Source: Chloroflexota bacterium (GTDB taxonomy: Bacteria > Chloroflexota > Anaerolineae > UBA2200). From it: DNA of 64,000 nucleotides. Shown here piece by piece: positions 32,713-41,629 of this stretch (position 1 is the stretch's first letter; every line of letters starts with the position of its first letter). Made by a program: the position numbers and the translations under genes. The notes under the pieces are model-generated. The model worked only from the letters and a program-made list of their open reading frames with translations. It searched no databases and was not told the DNA's origin. The DNA lies in contig JAUWJD010000006.1 in the NCBI GenBank assembly GCA_030607875.1, positions 60,076 to 124,075 of the forward strand, in the 5' to 3' direction.

Positions 32713-32937
32713 ATGAAACGACGTCAAGGATGTCTGGAGGGGTTGCTTGAGCTGTTCATGCTCAATGTGGTCTTTGACTGGCTGCAGGACAACTTTGGTT
32801 TTGGGCGAGGGCCTTCCTGTTTCGGCTGCGGCTGCGGCTGTCTGCTGCTGATCATTTTCATATTCATGGCTTGCGGTATCATCTTCGGAACGGACTGGTT
32901 CCGGTGGACGCTCTCGCTCTTCCAAAGGTTCGTTTAG
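32713..32937 (+). CDS. Small membrane protein, 74 aa, Cys/Gly-rich
   Basis: A single hydrophobic helix (CLLLIIFIFMACGIIFG) follows FGRGPSCFGCGCGC, a run of four cysteines that could bind metal or be acylated. N-terminal amphipathic residues (LEGLLELFMLNVVFDWL) suggest membrane association. A weak AAGGA lies 11 nt upstream. It sits between the HAD remnant and murE on the same strand. No family recognised; the steady hydrophobic pattern makes it more likely real than a shadow. Confidence 0.5.
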   Translation: MKRRQGCLEGLLELFMLNVVFDWLQDNFGFGRGPSCFGCGCGCLLLIIFIFMACGIIFGTDWFRWTLSLFQRFV

Positions 32938-33030
32938 CGCCCACTGTCGTCCCTGGGATGTGCGGGGCCTCCTCGGTTCCCCTTGGGAAAATCCAGGCTG
33001 CGGGCGCAATTTGAGCACGATAGGCGTAAG

Positions 33031-34569
33031 ATGAAGCTCTCAAAGCTACTGGCTGCCTTGCCCCATGGGGTAGTGTCGCCTGCGCTGATGGTCACATCCG
33101 ATATGGAGATTGCTGGCATCGCTTGCGATTCCCGGCAGGTGCAGCCTGGCGATCTGTTCGTGGCCATCCGAGGGCTGGAGAACGACGGTCATGCCTTCAT
33201 AGCAGACGCCGTGGGGCGAGGAGCAGTAGCCGTCATCGGACAAGCAGCCGCATCCAGTGTTCTCCCCCAGGGCTCTCCTGTGCCGTACTTCTCGCTGCGC
33301 GACTCCAGAGAGGCATTGGCGTGGCTGGCAGCAGCCTGGTATGGCTACCCGGCTCGCAAGCTGCGCGTCATTGGCGTTACCGGCACCGATGGCAAGACCA
33401 CCACGGTGCGCCTGATCGGCGAGATCCTGCGAGCCGCCGGATACCGGGTTGGCTGGATCCACACGGTGAGCGCGTTCATCGGGGGCCAAGAGGATGATAC
33501 CGGCTTGCACACCACGACGCCTGACGCGCTGGATGTGCAGCGTTATCTGGCACGCATGGTCGAAGAAGGCGCTCAGTATGCAGTCATCGAAGCCACCTCG
33601 CACGGCCTGGCTCAGCACCGCGTTACGGGCTGCGAGTTCGACGTGGCGGTGGTGACCAATATCACCCATGAACATCTGGACTATCACGGCACGTACGAGG
33701 AATATCGCGCAGCCAAAGCACGCTTGTTCGATCAGGTGCTGACGTCGTACCGCAAACCGGGCGTGGCCAAGGTCTGTGTGCTCAATGCCGACGACTCCTC
33801 CTATGATTTTCTTGAAACCTTCTGCACTGCACGCAGCTATGGCTATTCCTATGGTGTCCAGTGTCCCAGCGACGTCGAGGCTTTTGAGATCCTCTTGTCT
33901 CCGTCAGGGATATCGTTCAAGGTCGCAACACCCGAAGGAGCGTTTGTGGTCGAGACTCCCCTTGTGGGCACCTTTAATGTCTACAATATCCTGGCCGCCA
34001 TCACCGTAGGGATGTCGCAAGGCATTCCCTTCGCCGCCATGCAACAGGGCATATCCTCGGTGACGGGAGTGACCGGGCGCATGGAGCGCATCGAGCTGGG
34101 CCAGGATTTCACGGTGATCATTGACTTTGCGCACACACCCAACGCCTTGGAAAAAGCCCTGGAGACCGTACGCACTCTCACCAAGGGCAAGGTGCTCGTG
34201 GTGTTCGGCTGTGCCGGATTGCGTGATCGCACCAAGCGGCCACTGATGGGGGAAATCGCCGGCCGGCTGGCCGATTACGTCTTTCTCACCGCGGAGGATC
34301 CACGCACCGAGGACGTTAACGACATCATGCGGCAGATTGCCGTTGGCTGCGTGCAAGCCGGTCGGCGCGAGGGAGTGGACTTTTGGAAGGTGCCACAGCG
34401 GGGCGAGGCCATCGCTGCAGCTATCGATATGGCCAAGCCAGGTGATTGGGTCATCGTCACCGGCAAAGGCCACGAGCGTTCGATGTGCTTTGGCGCCACG
34501 GAGCACCCCTGGAGCGACCACAAGGCAGTGAAGGTGGCCCTATGTGCGCGCCTCGGCAAAACAGGCTAG
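33031..34569 (+). CDS. murE: UDP-N-acetylmuramoyl-tripeptide synthetase (MurE-type Mur ligase)
   Basis: A 512-aa protein. The N-terminal UDP-binding domain has GIACDSRQVQPGDLFVAIRG. The central ATP domain has VTGTDGKTTTVRL (118-123) and EATSHGLAQHRVTGCEFDVA. The C-terminal domain has VVFGCAGLRDRTKRPLMGE. It adds the third amino acid to UDP-MurNAc-dipeptide in peptidoglycan synthesis. The amino-acid selectivity motif, DNPR in meso-DAP enzymes, is EDPR here (Glu422-Arg425), so the third residue may be DAP, lysine or ornithine. I use ATG 33031 because the 16 residues added by the start at 32983 are unlike the family N-terminus. No other mur gene is adjacent. Confidence 0.92.
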   Translation: MKLSKLLAALPHGVVSPALMVTSDMEIAGIACDSRQVQPGDLFVAIRGLENDGHAFIADAVGRGAVAVIGQAAASSVLPQGSPVPYFSLRDSREALAWLAAAWYGYPARKLRVIGVTGTDGKTTTVRLIGEILRAAGYRVGWIHTVSAFIGGQEDDTGLHTTTPDALDVQRYLARMVEEGAQYAVIEATSHGLAQHRVTGCEFDVAVVTNITHEHLDYHGTYEEYRAAKARLFDQVLTSYRKPGVAKVCVLNADDSSYDFLETFCTARSYGYSYGVQCPSDVEAFEILLSPSGISFKVATPEGAFVVETPLVGTFNVYNILAAITVGMSQGIPFAAMQQGISSVTGVTGRMERIELGQDFTVIIDFAHTPNALEKALETVRTLTKGKVLVVFGCAGLRDRTKRPLMGEIAGRLADYVFLTAEDPRTEDVNDIMRQIAVGCVQAGRREGVDFWKVPQRGEAIAAAIDMAKPGDWVIVTGKGHERSMCFGATEHPWSDHKAVKVALCARLGKTG

Positions 34570-35264
34570 TTCGTAACTCCTTCGATGATCATCGCCCCTT
34601 CCTGCAGGTGCAACCCCGTTATCTGAAAGCGCAGGTCGCCGTTCTCATCTTCCTGCATCTGATTGAACAGGTCGAGCTGTTGGTCAAGGATGTTGGTCAC
34701 TACTGGGGCAATCAGCGCTGACAACAGTTTGGGATAGTTCCTTATCTCCAGCCGGTTGACCCGCAGGCGAACCTGTCCACCTACCACAGCAGGCACAATC
34801 TCCACTTCGAGGTCGAGTTCCCGTCCCACGGCTTCAAACCTGGCCAACGCGGTGACTCGAATGCTATCAGGATGTATGCTCATGGTCAGTCGTTCGAGGT
34901 CAACCCCAGCATCCTTTTCTGCGGCATCTATGATGAGCCTTGCGAGTTGCTCTTCGGTAATGGTCAGCCGGAAAGACTGGTTGGATTCTTGAGGCAGGGT
35001 AGCGACGATTTGCTCCCAAAGTGACGCAGGCGTAGACGTCGGCCTCGCTGTCGGCATCTCAAAGTGGGCAGTGGCCGTGTGCGTCGCCGCTCTTGTCGGT
35101 GCCAGGGACCGGGTTGGAGTTGCGGTTGGCGAGGTGGTAGCTGTCGGTACGGGTGATGGGGACAGCGTGCGCGTGAGTCTGGGAGCCAGCCGACAGCAAC
35201 CCGGGAACGCAATCAGGGCAGACGCCGACAACAGGCAGAGCAGACACAGCAGCCTGGTGTTCAA
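34566..35264 (-). CDS. Lipoprotein with LmeA/DUF2993-like lipid-binding domain
   Basis: About 232 aa. A hydrophobic signal with a loose lipobox (AFPGC) is followed by a Thr/Pro-rich linker (PTATTSPTATPT) and a ~150-residue domain. The domain has FRLTITEEQLARLIIDA, MSIHPDSIRVTALARFE and EIVPAVVGGQVRLRVNRLEI, the alternating strand pattern of DUF2993/LmeA and TULIP-like proteins that bind phospholipids. The likely start is TTG 35264, which overlaps the TGA of the upstream formimidoyltransferase gene (TTGA) with GGAGG just before it; GTG 35276 is the alternative. It converges on murE with a 4-nt overlap. Confidence 0.65.
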   Translation of the reverse strand: MNTRLLCLLCLLSASALIAFPGCCRLAPRLTRTLSPSPVPTATTSPTATPTRSLAPTRAATHTATAHFEMPTARPTSTPASLWEQIVATLPQESNQSFRLTITEEQLARLIIDAAEKDAGVDLERLTMSIHPDSIRVTALARFEAVGRELDLEVEIVPAVVGGQVRLRVNRLEIRNYPKLLSALIAPVVTNILDQQLDLFNQMQEDENGDLRFQITGLHLQEGAMIIEGVTN

Positions 35265-36154
35265 AACCCCTCCCACAGCTTGGTTTCCAATACTTGATCG
35301 TCACTGAAATCCTCCAGTTGCAGGTAGTAGCGGACCGTTTCCAGAATCACTGAGAGGGGGACCATTCCGACGATCTCACTCCCCACAACCGGCACGCCGT
35401 AACGTGCTGCTTCGACGCGCACCAGTTCCAGCACGCGGTAGAGTGGTGTGCGGAAGGGGTCCACCACGTTCATCGAGACCTGCGCTAGATTGCGCTCTTG
35501 GAGCATCACGCCCAGGGCCTTGACGTTGTGCAGCCCGCCGGTCTTGGCGCGTACGGCGCGGGCGATGGCTTTGGCGATGTTGACGTCAGACGTGCCCAGG
35601 TTGACGTTGTAGGCTACCAGGTAGATGCGCGCGCCGACAGCAGTAGCTCCTGCAGTGGGATGGGGACGATGGGGGCCAAAGTCGGGTGCCCATTCTGGGT
35701 CGGCCAGTTTCTGCGCCAATCCCTCATATTCCCCCCGGCGTACGTTGGCCAGGTTCCGTCTCACCGGGTGTGTGGCTGCACCTTCGTAGAGGTATACCGG
35801 GATGCCCAATTCCTCGCCAAGCCGTTGCGCTAGCTGGCGCGCTGCGGTGATTGCTTCTTCCATGCTGGCCTGGCCCAGGGGCACAAAGGGGATGACGTCC
35901 ACTGCGCCCATGCGTGGATGCGCGCCTCGATGCTGGTTCATATCGATCAACTCAACGGCCTTGGCACTGACCTGGAAAGCAGCTTCGGCCACCGTCTCTG
36001 GTGAGCCAACGAAGCTCAACACAGTACGGTTGTGATCCTCATCAGAGTTCAGATCCAGCACACGTGCGCCTTGTGCCGCTGCTGCAATGGCCTCGATGAC
36101 GTCTTTGTCTCTCCCCTCGCTAAAGTTCAGTGCACATTCTAAGAGTCTAGCCAT
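35261..36154 (-). CDS. Glutamate formimidoyltransferase (FtcD N-domain type)
   Basis: A 297-aa protein containing ECALNFSEGRDKDVIEAI, SDEDHNRTVLSFVG, MNQHRGAHPRMGAVDVIPF and NVNLGTSDVNIAKAIARAV: the conserved folate and catalytic-His segments of the formiminotransferase domain. It transfers the formimino group of N-formimino-glutamate to tetrahydrofolate at the end of histidine degradation; in bacteria it can also work with formylglutamate. The cyclodeaminase domain of the bifunctional enzyme is absent, as in most single-domain bacterial versions. No hut genes are nearby. The ATG at 36154 has GAGGGGGAG directly upstream. Confidence 0.92.
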   Translation of the reverse strand: MARLLECALNFSEGRDKDVIEAIAAAAQGARVLDLNSDEDHNRTVLSFVGSPETVAEAAFQVSAKAVELIDMNQHRGAHPRMGAVDVIPFVPLGQASMEEAITAARQLAQRLGEELGIPVYLYEGAATHPVRRNLANVRRGEYEGLAQKLADPEWAPDFGPHRPHPTAGATAVGARIYLVAYNVNLGTSDVNIAKAIARAVRAKTGGLHNVKALGVMLQERNLAQVSMNVVDPFRTPLYRVLELVRVEAARYGVPVVGSEIVGMVPLSVILETVRYYLQLEDFSDDQVLETKLWEGF

Positions 36155-36166
36155 TTCTCCCCCTCG

Positions 36167-36526
36167 CTATTGGTCTTCCCTCGCTGAAAGGAGTACCTCG
36201 GTGAGGACAAAGAGGGCCAACAGCAGCATTGCGTTGGCCCAGTTGAGAGCTTGGATGAAGCGTAATCCGACACAGATGGTCAGGTATAAAGCTGCCAGGG
36301 CACTCTGTCGTGCCGCAAGAGGCACGATGTTTTCGCTGCGGTCCATTCGCAGATGGATCTCGTATGCCAGGGGCAAGAAGGTTGCCCACAGCGCGGGGCC
36401 CAGAATGGCCGCAGCGATCCAACGGTTCCATCCCTCTGGTGGGTTGTGGTAGGTGAAGGAGCCCAGTGCGAACCAGCCCAGCAAAGCCAGGAGGACACAC
36501 AGGGCCAGAATAGCTCGAGTGCTCAT
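36167..36526 (-). CDS. Four-helix integral membrane protein
   Basis: A 119-aa protein with four hydrophobic segments (AILALCVLLALLGWFAL, RWIAAAILGPALWATFLPL, SALAALYLTICVGLRFI, AMLLLALFVLTEVLL). GAGGAG 6 nt before ATG 36526 decides the start; ATG 36544 lies inside the upstream gene. It is 12 nt upstream of the formimidoyltransferase gene and likely co-transcribed with it. Family and function are not recognised. Confidence 0.6.
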   Translation of the reverse strand: MSTRAILALCVLLALLGWFALGSFTYHNPPEGWNRWIAAAILGPALWATFLPLAYEIHLRMDRSENIVPLAARQSALAALYLTICVGLRFIQALNWANAMLLLALFVLTEVLLSAREDQ

Positions 36527-36536
36527 CTGTGGCTCC

Positions 36537-37151
36537 TCATTCATTCTCCTGGCGCAGCAGTGCCTGCAGCAGGTAGGTCAGTGCTTGGTCATAGAGTGGT
36601 CTGTTCTCCGCAAACACACAGCCGAAGGTGCCATTTACTCTGCCTTCCGAAACCAAGTAGGCCAGCGCTCCGAGGTGGGTGTGCCAGCGGGTATACGAGC
36701 CTTTGAGCATCCCTTGGGGGTCGAAGAGCAGCAGTGGATACTGCTCACTGGCGATGACAAAGTGCGCTGGCAGGTCAAAGTGAGTCGCATGGATGAGGAT
36801 GGAAATCATCTCTGCGTCACCGTCGCCGCCGGGGAATCGCGCCCTGTCGTGGCTCAGGTACAGGGAAGGGTCAAAACCAATGTCCTGCAGGACGCGCGTG
36901 TACAACTGTACGCCCCAACGGCGCACCCGGTGCACGCAGCCGACTTGACCGATCTGTACCAGGGGACACGCGCCGGCATAGCCACGGAGCAACTGGATGA
37001 CAGCCTGGCGGCTGCGCAGTTCTCCCAGCGGCTCGACGTCCCAGTAGTGGACCACCCAGTCCTCCGTGGGGTAAAGCCCAGGCAGGTTGTTGATCGGCCG
37101 GCCATCGTCCTTGGCCGCGCTGGGACGCATGGTATTACCTGAGACTTTTGA
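36537..37151 (-). CDS. Hypothetical protein, family not recognised
   Basis: The frame is open to 37319, but the part beyond ~37200 overlaps the ABC-F promoter on the other strand, so I use ATG 37151 (weak GGTGG). A hydrophobic run just before it (LLVLCVLVLVV) could be a signal anchor from a non-ATG start. The protein has a compact mixed pattern with Trp, Tyr and Cys (DWVVHYWDVEPLGEL, CPLVQIGQVGCVHRVRRWG, ISILIHATHFDLPAHFVIA). Good codon bias and the close spacing to the next gene argue it is real. No motif of known function was seen. Confidence 0.5.
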   Translation of the reverse strand, partial: SKVSGNTMRPSAAKDDGRPINNLPGLYPTEDWVVHYWDVEPLGELRSRQAVIQLLRGYAGACPLVQIGQVGCVHRVRRWGVQLYTRVLQDIGFDPSLYLSHDRARFPGGDGDAEMISILIHATHFDLPAHFVIASEQYPLLLFDPQGMLKGSYTRWHTHLGALAYLVSEGRVNGTFGCVFAENRPLYDQALTYLLQALLRQENE

Positions 37152-37242
37152 CATTGCGACCACCAACACCAGGACACAAAGAACCAATAAGCATTTACCC
37201 TTGCTGGTCTCAGTATAGGGCGCAGGTGCAATCTTGTCAATC

Positions 37243-37272
37243 TTGGTCGTGCCGTTGCTCCTATGGTATAAT
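37243..37272 (+). promoter_or_regulatory. Sigma70 promoter of the ABC-F gene
   Basis: TTGGTC, an 18-nt spacer and a perfect TATAAT. The predicted start point is within ~10 nt of the ATG at 37288, so the leader is very short. Confidence 0.5.
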
Positions 37273-37287
37273 GGAGACGAGGTCGGC

Positions 37288-39207
37288 ATGTCCATTGTCG
37301 TAGCTGAGAATCTTGCCAAATACTATGGCGCACAAGATGTCTTCTCCAGCATCTCGTTTCAGATCGGCCACGGTGACAAAGTCGCGCTGGTCGGGGTGAA
37401 CGGGGTGGGGAAGACAACTTTGCTGCGCATTGTTGCCGGTCTGGAAACTGCCACTTCTGGACGTTTAAGCATGGCCAAGGTCATGCGCATTGGCTACCTG
37501 AGCCAACGGGCTGACCTGCAGAGTGGATATACGCTGCACGAGGAGATGGTTCAAGTCTTTGCCGATCTCCGTGCCCAGCAAGCGCGGCTGCATCAGCTCG
37601 AACAGGAGATGGCGGATCCGGAGCGCCGGGAAAAGGCCATGGAACGCTATGGCGAATTGCTGCAGCTTTTCGAGTTGGCCGGAGGATACACGTACGAGCA
37701 GCGGATCAAACGTGTTCTGATGGGACTCGGCTTTGTGGAGGCCGATTTTGATCAGCCTCTGGCCTTGCTCAGTGGCGGGCAGAGGACACGGGCACAGTTG
37801 GCAAAGCTCCTACTGTTGAACCCAGAACTCTTGCTCTTGGATGAGCCAACCAACCACCTGGACCTGCAGGCCACGCAATGGTTGGAGGAGCACCTGGCCC
37901 AGTGGAAGGGCAGCCTGGTGGTGGTGGCGCACGACCGTTACTTCCTGGACAAGGTGGCCAATCGGGTATGGGAAATGAGTTTTGGCGCGCTGGAGCAGTA
38001 CAGCGGCAATTACAGCCACTACGTTGAGCAGCGCGCGGAGCGTCGACTCCGACGCCAGGCCGAGTACGAAGCACAGCAGAAGCACATCGCCCGCACTGAG
38101 GGCTTTGTCCGTCGCTACAAGGCTGGACAGCGTTCCCGTGAAGCCCGGGGGCGGGAGAAGCGCCTGCAGCGCCTGCAGCGCGTCGAGCGCCCCAGGCAGC
38201 ACAAAACGATGAAATTCAAGCTGGCCAGCAAGGTGCGCGGCGGCAACGACGTGTTGGCCACCCGTGGACTGAAAGTGGGCTACGGCCAACCACTGTTCCA
38301 TTGTCCTGATCTGCTCCTGCTTCGTGGTGAACGCACGGCGTTGTTGGGCCCCAATGGCTGCGGCAAGACGACTTTTCTGAAGACTATCGTCGGGGAAGTG
38401 CCGCCACTGGCCGGAGAGGCCAAAGCCGGCATCAACATCCAGGTTGCCTACTTTGCGCAGGGCCATGAGAACCTGCACCAAGAGAACACCGTCCTCGAAG
38501 AGATACTGGAAGTGAAGAACCTGCCCCTGGAAAAGGCTCGTGGCTTCCTGGGCCGTTTTCTCTTCTCCGGTGACGACGTGTTCAAGCCCATTTCCCAGCT
38601 CAGCGGCGGCGAACGGGGCAGAGTTGCCCTGGCCATACTGGCCCTGCAAGGCGCCAACTTTCTGCTCCTCGACGAGCCAACCAACCATCTGGACATCCAG
38701 TCGCAGGAGCTTCTGGAGCAGATTCTGCAAGACTTTGACGGGACGATCCTGTTTGTCTCGCACGATCGCTACTTCATCGATGCGCTGGCTACTCAGGTCT
38801 GGGTGGTTGAAGGGGGGCAGTTGCGCGTCTATGAGGGCAACTACTCGGCCTATCTACAGCAGGCTGAGGTAGAGAGGGCAGAACGTGAGCAGATACCGGC
38901 CAAGAAAGGACCCATGCGAGGTGTTCGATTGCAGGATCAACAGCGCAAGCGGGCCGAGAAAGCGATGCGGCAGCGCGAAGCGAGACGGGCCGAACTGGAG
39001 GAGGAGATCCAACGGCTCGAATCCGCCCTTTCCGCGCTCACGCGCGAGCTGGAACTGGCCAGCCGGGCACAGTGGGTGGATCGTGTGTATGACCTGGGGC
39101 GTGAGTACGAGGATGTGCAGCAGCAGTTGCGGCGTCGCCTGGAAGAATGGGTCGGGGCGGCGGAGACGCAAAGAGTTAAACCCCGTCAAGCGGGACGAAC
39201 GGCGTGA
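37288..39207 (+). CDS. ABC-F family ATP-binding protein (ribosome-associated)
   Basis: A 639-aa protein with two ABC domains and no membrane segment. Domain 1: Walker A GVNGVGKTT, signature LSGGQRTRAQ, Walker B LLLDEPTNHLD. Domain 2: GPNGCGKTT, LSGGERGRVAL, LLLDEPTNHLD. A charged alpha-helical linker between them (YVEQRAERRLRRQAEYEAQQ and on) is the interdomain P-site tRNA-contacting element typical of EttA/Uup-type proteins. A C-terminal coiled coil (EEEIQRLESALSALTRELEL) resembles Uup. Family role: translation factor acting at the ribosomal E site. ATG 37288 with GAGG 5 nt upstream is chosen over 37234, which lies upstream of the promoter. The stop overlaps coaE by 4 nt. Confidence 0.92.
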   Translation: MSIVVAENLAKYYGAQDVFSSISFQIGHGDKVALVGVNGVGKTTLLRIVAGLETATSGRLSMAKVMRIGYLSQRADLQSGYTLHEEMVQVFADLRAQQARLHQLEQEMADPERREKAMERYGELLQLFELAGGYTYEQRIKRVLMGLGFVEADFDQPLALLSGGQRTRAQLAKLLLLNPELLLLDEPTNHLDLQATQWLEEHLAQWKGSLVVVAHDRYFLDKVANRVWEMSFGALEQYSGNYSHYVEQRAERRLRRQAEYEAQQKHIARTEGFVRRYKAGQRSREARGREKRLQRLQRVERPRQHKTMKFKLASKVRGGNDVLATRGLKVGYGQPLFHCPDLLLLRGERTALLGPNGCGKTTFLKTIVGEVPPLAGEAKAGINIQVAYFAQGHENLHQENTVLEEILEVKNLPLEKARGFLGRFLFSGDDVFKPISQLSGGERGRVALAILALQGANFLLLDEPTNHLDIQSQELLEQILQDFDGTILFVSHDRYFIDALATQVWVVEGGQLRVYEGNYSAYLQQAEVERAEREQIPAKKGPMRGVRLQDQQRKRAEKAMRQREARRAELEEEIQRLESALSALTRELELASRAQWVDRVYDLGREYEDVQQQLRRRLEEWVGAAETQRVKPRQAGRTA

Positions 39208-40076
39208 AACGTAATGGCTTGTATGTTGTTGGACTGACCGGTAATATTGCCACTGGCAAGAGCGTGGTCGCGGCGATGTTGGCAGAACTCGGTGCCGAGG
39301 TGATTGATGCTGATGCGCTTGCCCATGACGTAATGAAGGCCGGCACTCCAACCTGGCAGCGTGTGGTAGATGAATTCGGGCCAGACATCTTGCAGCCGGA
39401 TGGCGAGATCGACCGGGCCAGCCTGGGGGCGAGGGTCTTTGCGGACGCTGAGGCTCTGTCGCGTCTGGAAGCGATCGTGCATCCCGTGGTAATCGCCGAA
39501 AGCGTGCGCTTGCTGCAGGACTTGGGCAAAGAGGCGTCATCCACCTCCGACTTAGCAGGGATCAAGGTCGCTGTCCTCGAAGCGATCAAGTTGATCGAAT
39601 CGGGCATGCACCGCCGCTGCGACGAACTCTGGGTGGTGACGTGTCCGCGGGAGCAGCAGGTGAAGCGGTTGGTGGACACGCGGGGGCTCAGCGTGGCCGC
39701 AGCCGAGTTGCGCATCGATGCCCAGCCGCCGCAAGCGGCGAAGGTGGCCCGCGCCGACATGGTCATTGACAACAGCGGCGACCTGGAGCAGACGCGGGCA
39801 CAAGTAGTGAGGGAGTGGGAACGCATTGTACAGCCAAGTCGCCAGCGCAACGTCAGAGTGGGAGAACTCTCATCGGGAGGCAATATGTCTTCGTGGCGCA
39901 AGTTTGTGGACGAGCATCCTTTTCTGACCATGTGGGCCGTACTGGCCGTCGGCATGGTCGCCATCTTTGGGGTGACCTCGCGGGACGTGGACCTGCTGCC
40001 CAGCCAGCGGCTGTTCATGGCCGTGGCCTGCGTTGGCGTGGCTGGGCTGTGCACGTGGATCATTAGCTGGGAGTAG
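39204..40076 (+). CDS. coaE: Dephospho-CoA kinase fused to a two-helix membrane tail
   Basis: Residues 1-215 are a CoaE-type kinase. GLTGNIATGKS is the P-loop, VIDADALAHDVM the substrate Asp region, RLEAIVHPVVIAE the CoA-binding helix and CPREQQVKRL the lid. It phosphorylates dephospho-CoA in the last step of CoA synthesis. VLEAIKLIESGM replaces the usual VPLLFE stretch. From residue 228 the frame continues into FLTMWAVLAVGMVAIFG and LFMAVACVGVAGLCTWII, two membrane helices not found in standard CoaE. GGGAGG stands 4 nt before an in-frame ATG at 39885, so the tail may also be made as a separate 63-aa protein. The start is GTG 39204, coupled (GTGA) to the ABC-F stop. Confidence 0.85.
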   Translation: MKRNGLYVVGLTGNIATGKSVVAAMLAELGAEVIDADALAHDVMKAGTPTWQRVVDEFGPDILQPDGEIDRASLGARVFADAEALSRLEAIVHPVVIAESVRLLQDLGKEASSTSDLAGIKVAVLEAIKLIESGMHRRCDELWVVTCPREQQVKRLVDTRGLSVAAAELRIDAQPPQAAKVARADMVIDNSGDLEQTRAQVVREWERIVQPSRQRNVRVGELSSGGNMSSWRKFVDEHPFLTMWAVLAVGMVAIFGVTSRDVDLLPSQRLFMAVACVGVAGLCTWIISWE

Positions 40077-40124
40077 GACAGTACATTGTCCGTTCATGGT
40101 ATTCCTTATAGGAGGAGAGCTGTG

Positions 40125-41627
40125 ATGAAAGAACAGCAACCTTTGAAGATCCTCTTACTTGCCGCAGAAGTGGTTCCCTTTGCCAAGACCGGTGGCCTGG
40201 CTGATGTCGCAGGGTCGCTGCCCAAGGCCATCCGCGCCTTGGGCCATGACATCCGCGTGGCCATGCCGCGCTATGGGCGCATTGACCCGGTCAGGTTCGA
40301 CCTCAAGAAAGCCCTTCCTGCTTTCCCGGTGCCCATGAACAAGCACATGGAGGAGGCAGCAGTCCTGCAAGGCGTCATTGGACAGGATGTGCCGGTGTAT
40401 ATGATCGAGAACGCCAAGTACTATGACCGCGATGGCATCTACATGTACCCCGACGACGCTGAGCGGTTTGTCTTCTTCTGTCGCAGTTCGCTGGAGATGC
40501 TGAACCGCCTGGGCTGGTGCCCCGACATCATCCACTGCCATGATTGGCACACCGCAATCGTCCCCAATTGGCTAAAGACCCTCTACAAAGACGATCCCTT
40601 CTTTGCTCACACCGCTACGGTCTATACCATCCACAACCTGGCTTATCAGGGCATCTTTGGCCACCGTGTGCTGGAAATCGCTGGCATTGCCGAATACGGC
40701 TTCATGTACCATCCTGAGATGGCCGACATGATCGAGGTGGTCGATTTTATGGCCCGGGGCATTTTCTTCGCCGACGTCATCAACACCGTCAGCGAAAGGC
40801 ACGCTCAGGAAATCCTGACGCCCGAGTTTGGCGAAAAGCTGGATCCCCTGCTGCGTGACCGCCGCGACCGCCTCTTTGGCATCCTGAACGGCGTGGACTA
40901 TGAGGTCATGAATCCAGCTACGGACAAGTACATCGCCCAGAACTATGACGTCGAGCATCTCGAGAATCGCGTCGCCAACAAGCTGGCCCTGCAGCGAGAG
41001 GCCAATCTCAAAGAGGACGAAGCCATCCCTCTCATCGGCATCATCTCGCGTCTGAGTGATCAGAAAGGCTTTGACATCCTGGGGGATGTGATTGACCACC
41101 TGCTGGACCTGGACTTGCAGTTTGTGTTGATGGGAACCGGTGATCCGCACTACCACGAGATGTTTTCGCGCGTTGCGCAGGTCTATGCGGGCAAAGCAGC
41201 GGTATTCCTCACTTTTAACGCTGAATTGGCCCAAAAAATCTATGCCGGTACAGACATGTTCCTGATGCCTTCTCGTTTCGAACCCTGTGGCCTGAACCAG
41301 TTGGTTGCTATGCGCTACGGCAGTGTGCCCATCGTGCGGGCTGTAGGTGGGCTGGCAGACACGGTGAAAGACTTGAATCCACAAACTGGAGAGGGCAACG
41401 GCTTCTCCTTCGAGCCTCATGATCGCTGGGCCCTGTTTTCCGCCGTCGTACGCGCGCTGGAGAATTACAAGTATAAGGAAGCCTGGCACAAGCTTCAGGT
41501 GAGAGGTATGACCGCAGATTTCTCGTGGAGTGCCTCGGCCAAGAAGTATGTGGATCTCTACTACCGTGCTCTGGCAGCCCGGGGCAAAGAGATCAAGCTG
41601 GAAGACTACGGGCTTGTGGAGGAATAG
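40125..41627 (+). CDS. glgA: Glycogen/starch synthase (GT5)
   Basis: A 500-aa protein. PFAKTGGLADVAGSLP holds the KTGGL nucleotide-sugar motif. DIIHCHDWHTAIVP, VYTIHNLAYQGIF, FGILNGVDY and SRFEPCGLNQLVAMRYG are the GT5 signatures, with the E-x7-E acceptor region near the C-terminus. It elongates alpha-1,4-glucan from ADP- or UDP-glucose in the cytoplasm. ATG 40125 has AGGAGGAG 7 nt upstream; the longer start at 40086 lacks one. It stands 48 nt behind coaE and converges with the peptide-binding lipoprotein gene. Confidence 0.94.
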   Translation: MKEQQPLKILLLAAEVVPFAKTGGLADVAGSLPKAIRALGHDIRVAMPRYGRIDPVRFDLKKALPAFPVPMNKHMEEAAVLQGVIGQDVPVYMIENAKYYDRDGIYMYPDDAERFVFFCRSSLEMLNRLGWCPDIIHCHDWHTAIVPNWLKTLYKDDPFFAHTATVYTIHNLAYQGIFGHRVLEIAGIAEYGFMYHPEMADMIEVVDFMARGIFFADVINTVSERHAQEILTPEFGEKLDPLLRDRRDRLFGILNGVDYEVMNPATDKYIAQNYDVEHLENRVANKLALQREANLKEDEAIPLIGIISRLSDQKGFDILGDVIDHLLDLDLQFVLMGTGDPHYHEMFSRVAQVYAGKAAVFLTFNAELAQKIYAGTDMFLMPSRFEPCGLNQLVAMRYGSVPIVRAVGGLADTVKDLNPQTGEGNGFSFEPHDRWALFSAVVRALENYKYKEAWHKLQVRGMTADFSWSASAKKYVDLYYRALAARGKEIKLEDYGLVEE

Positions 41628-41629
41628 CC

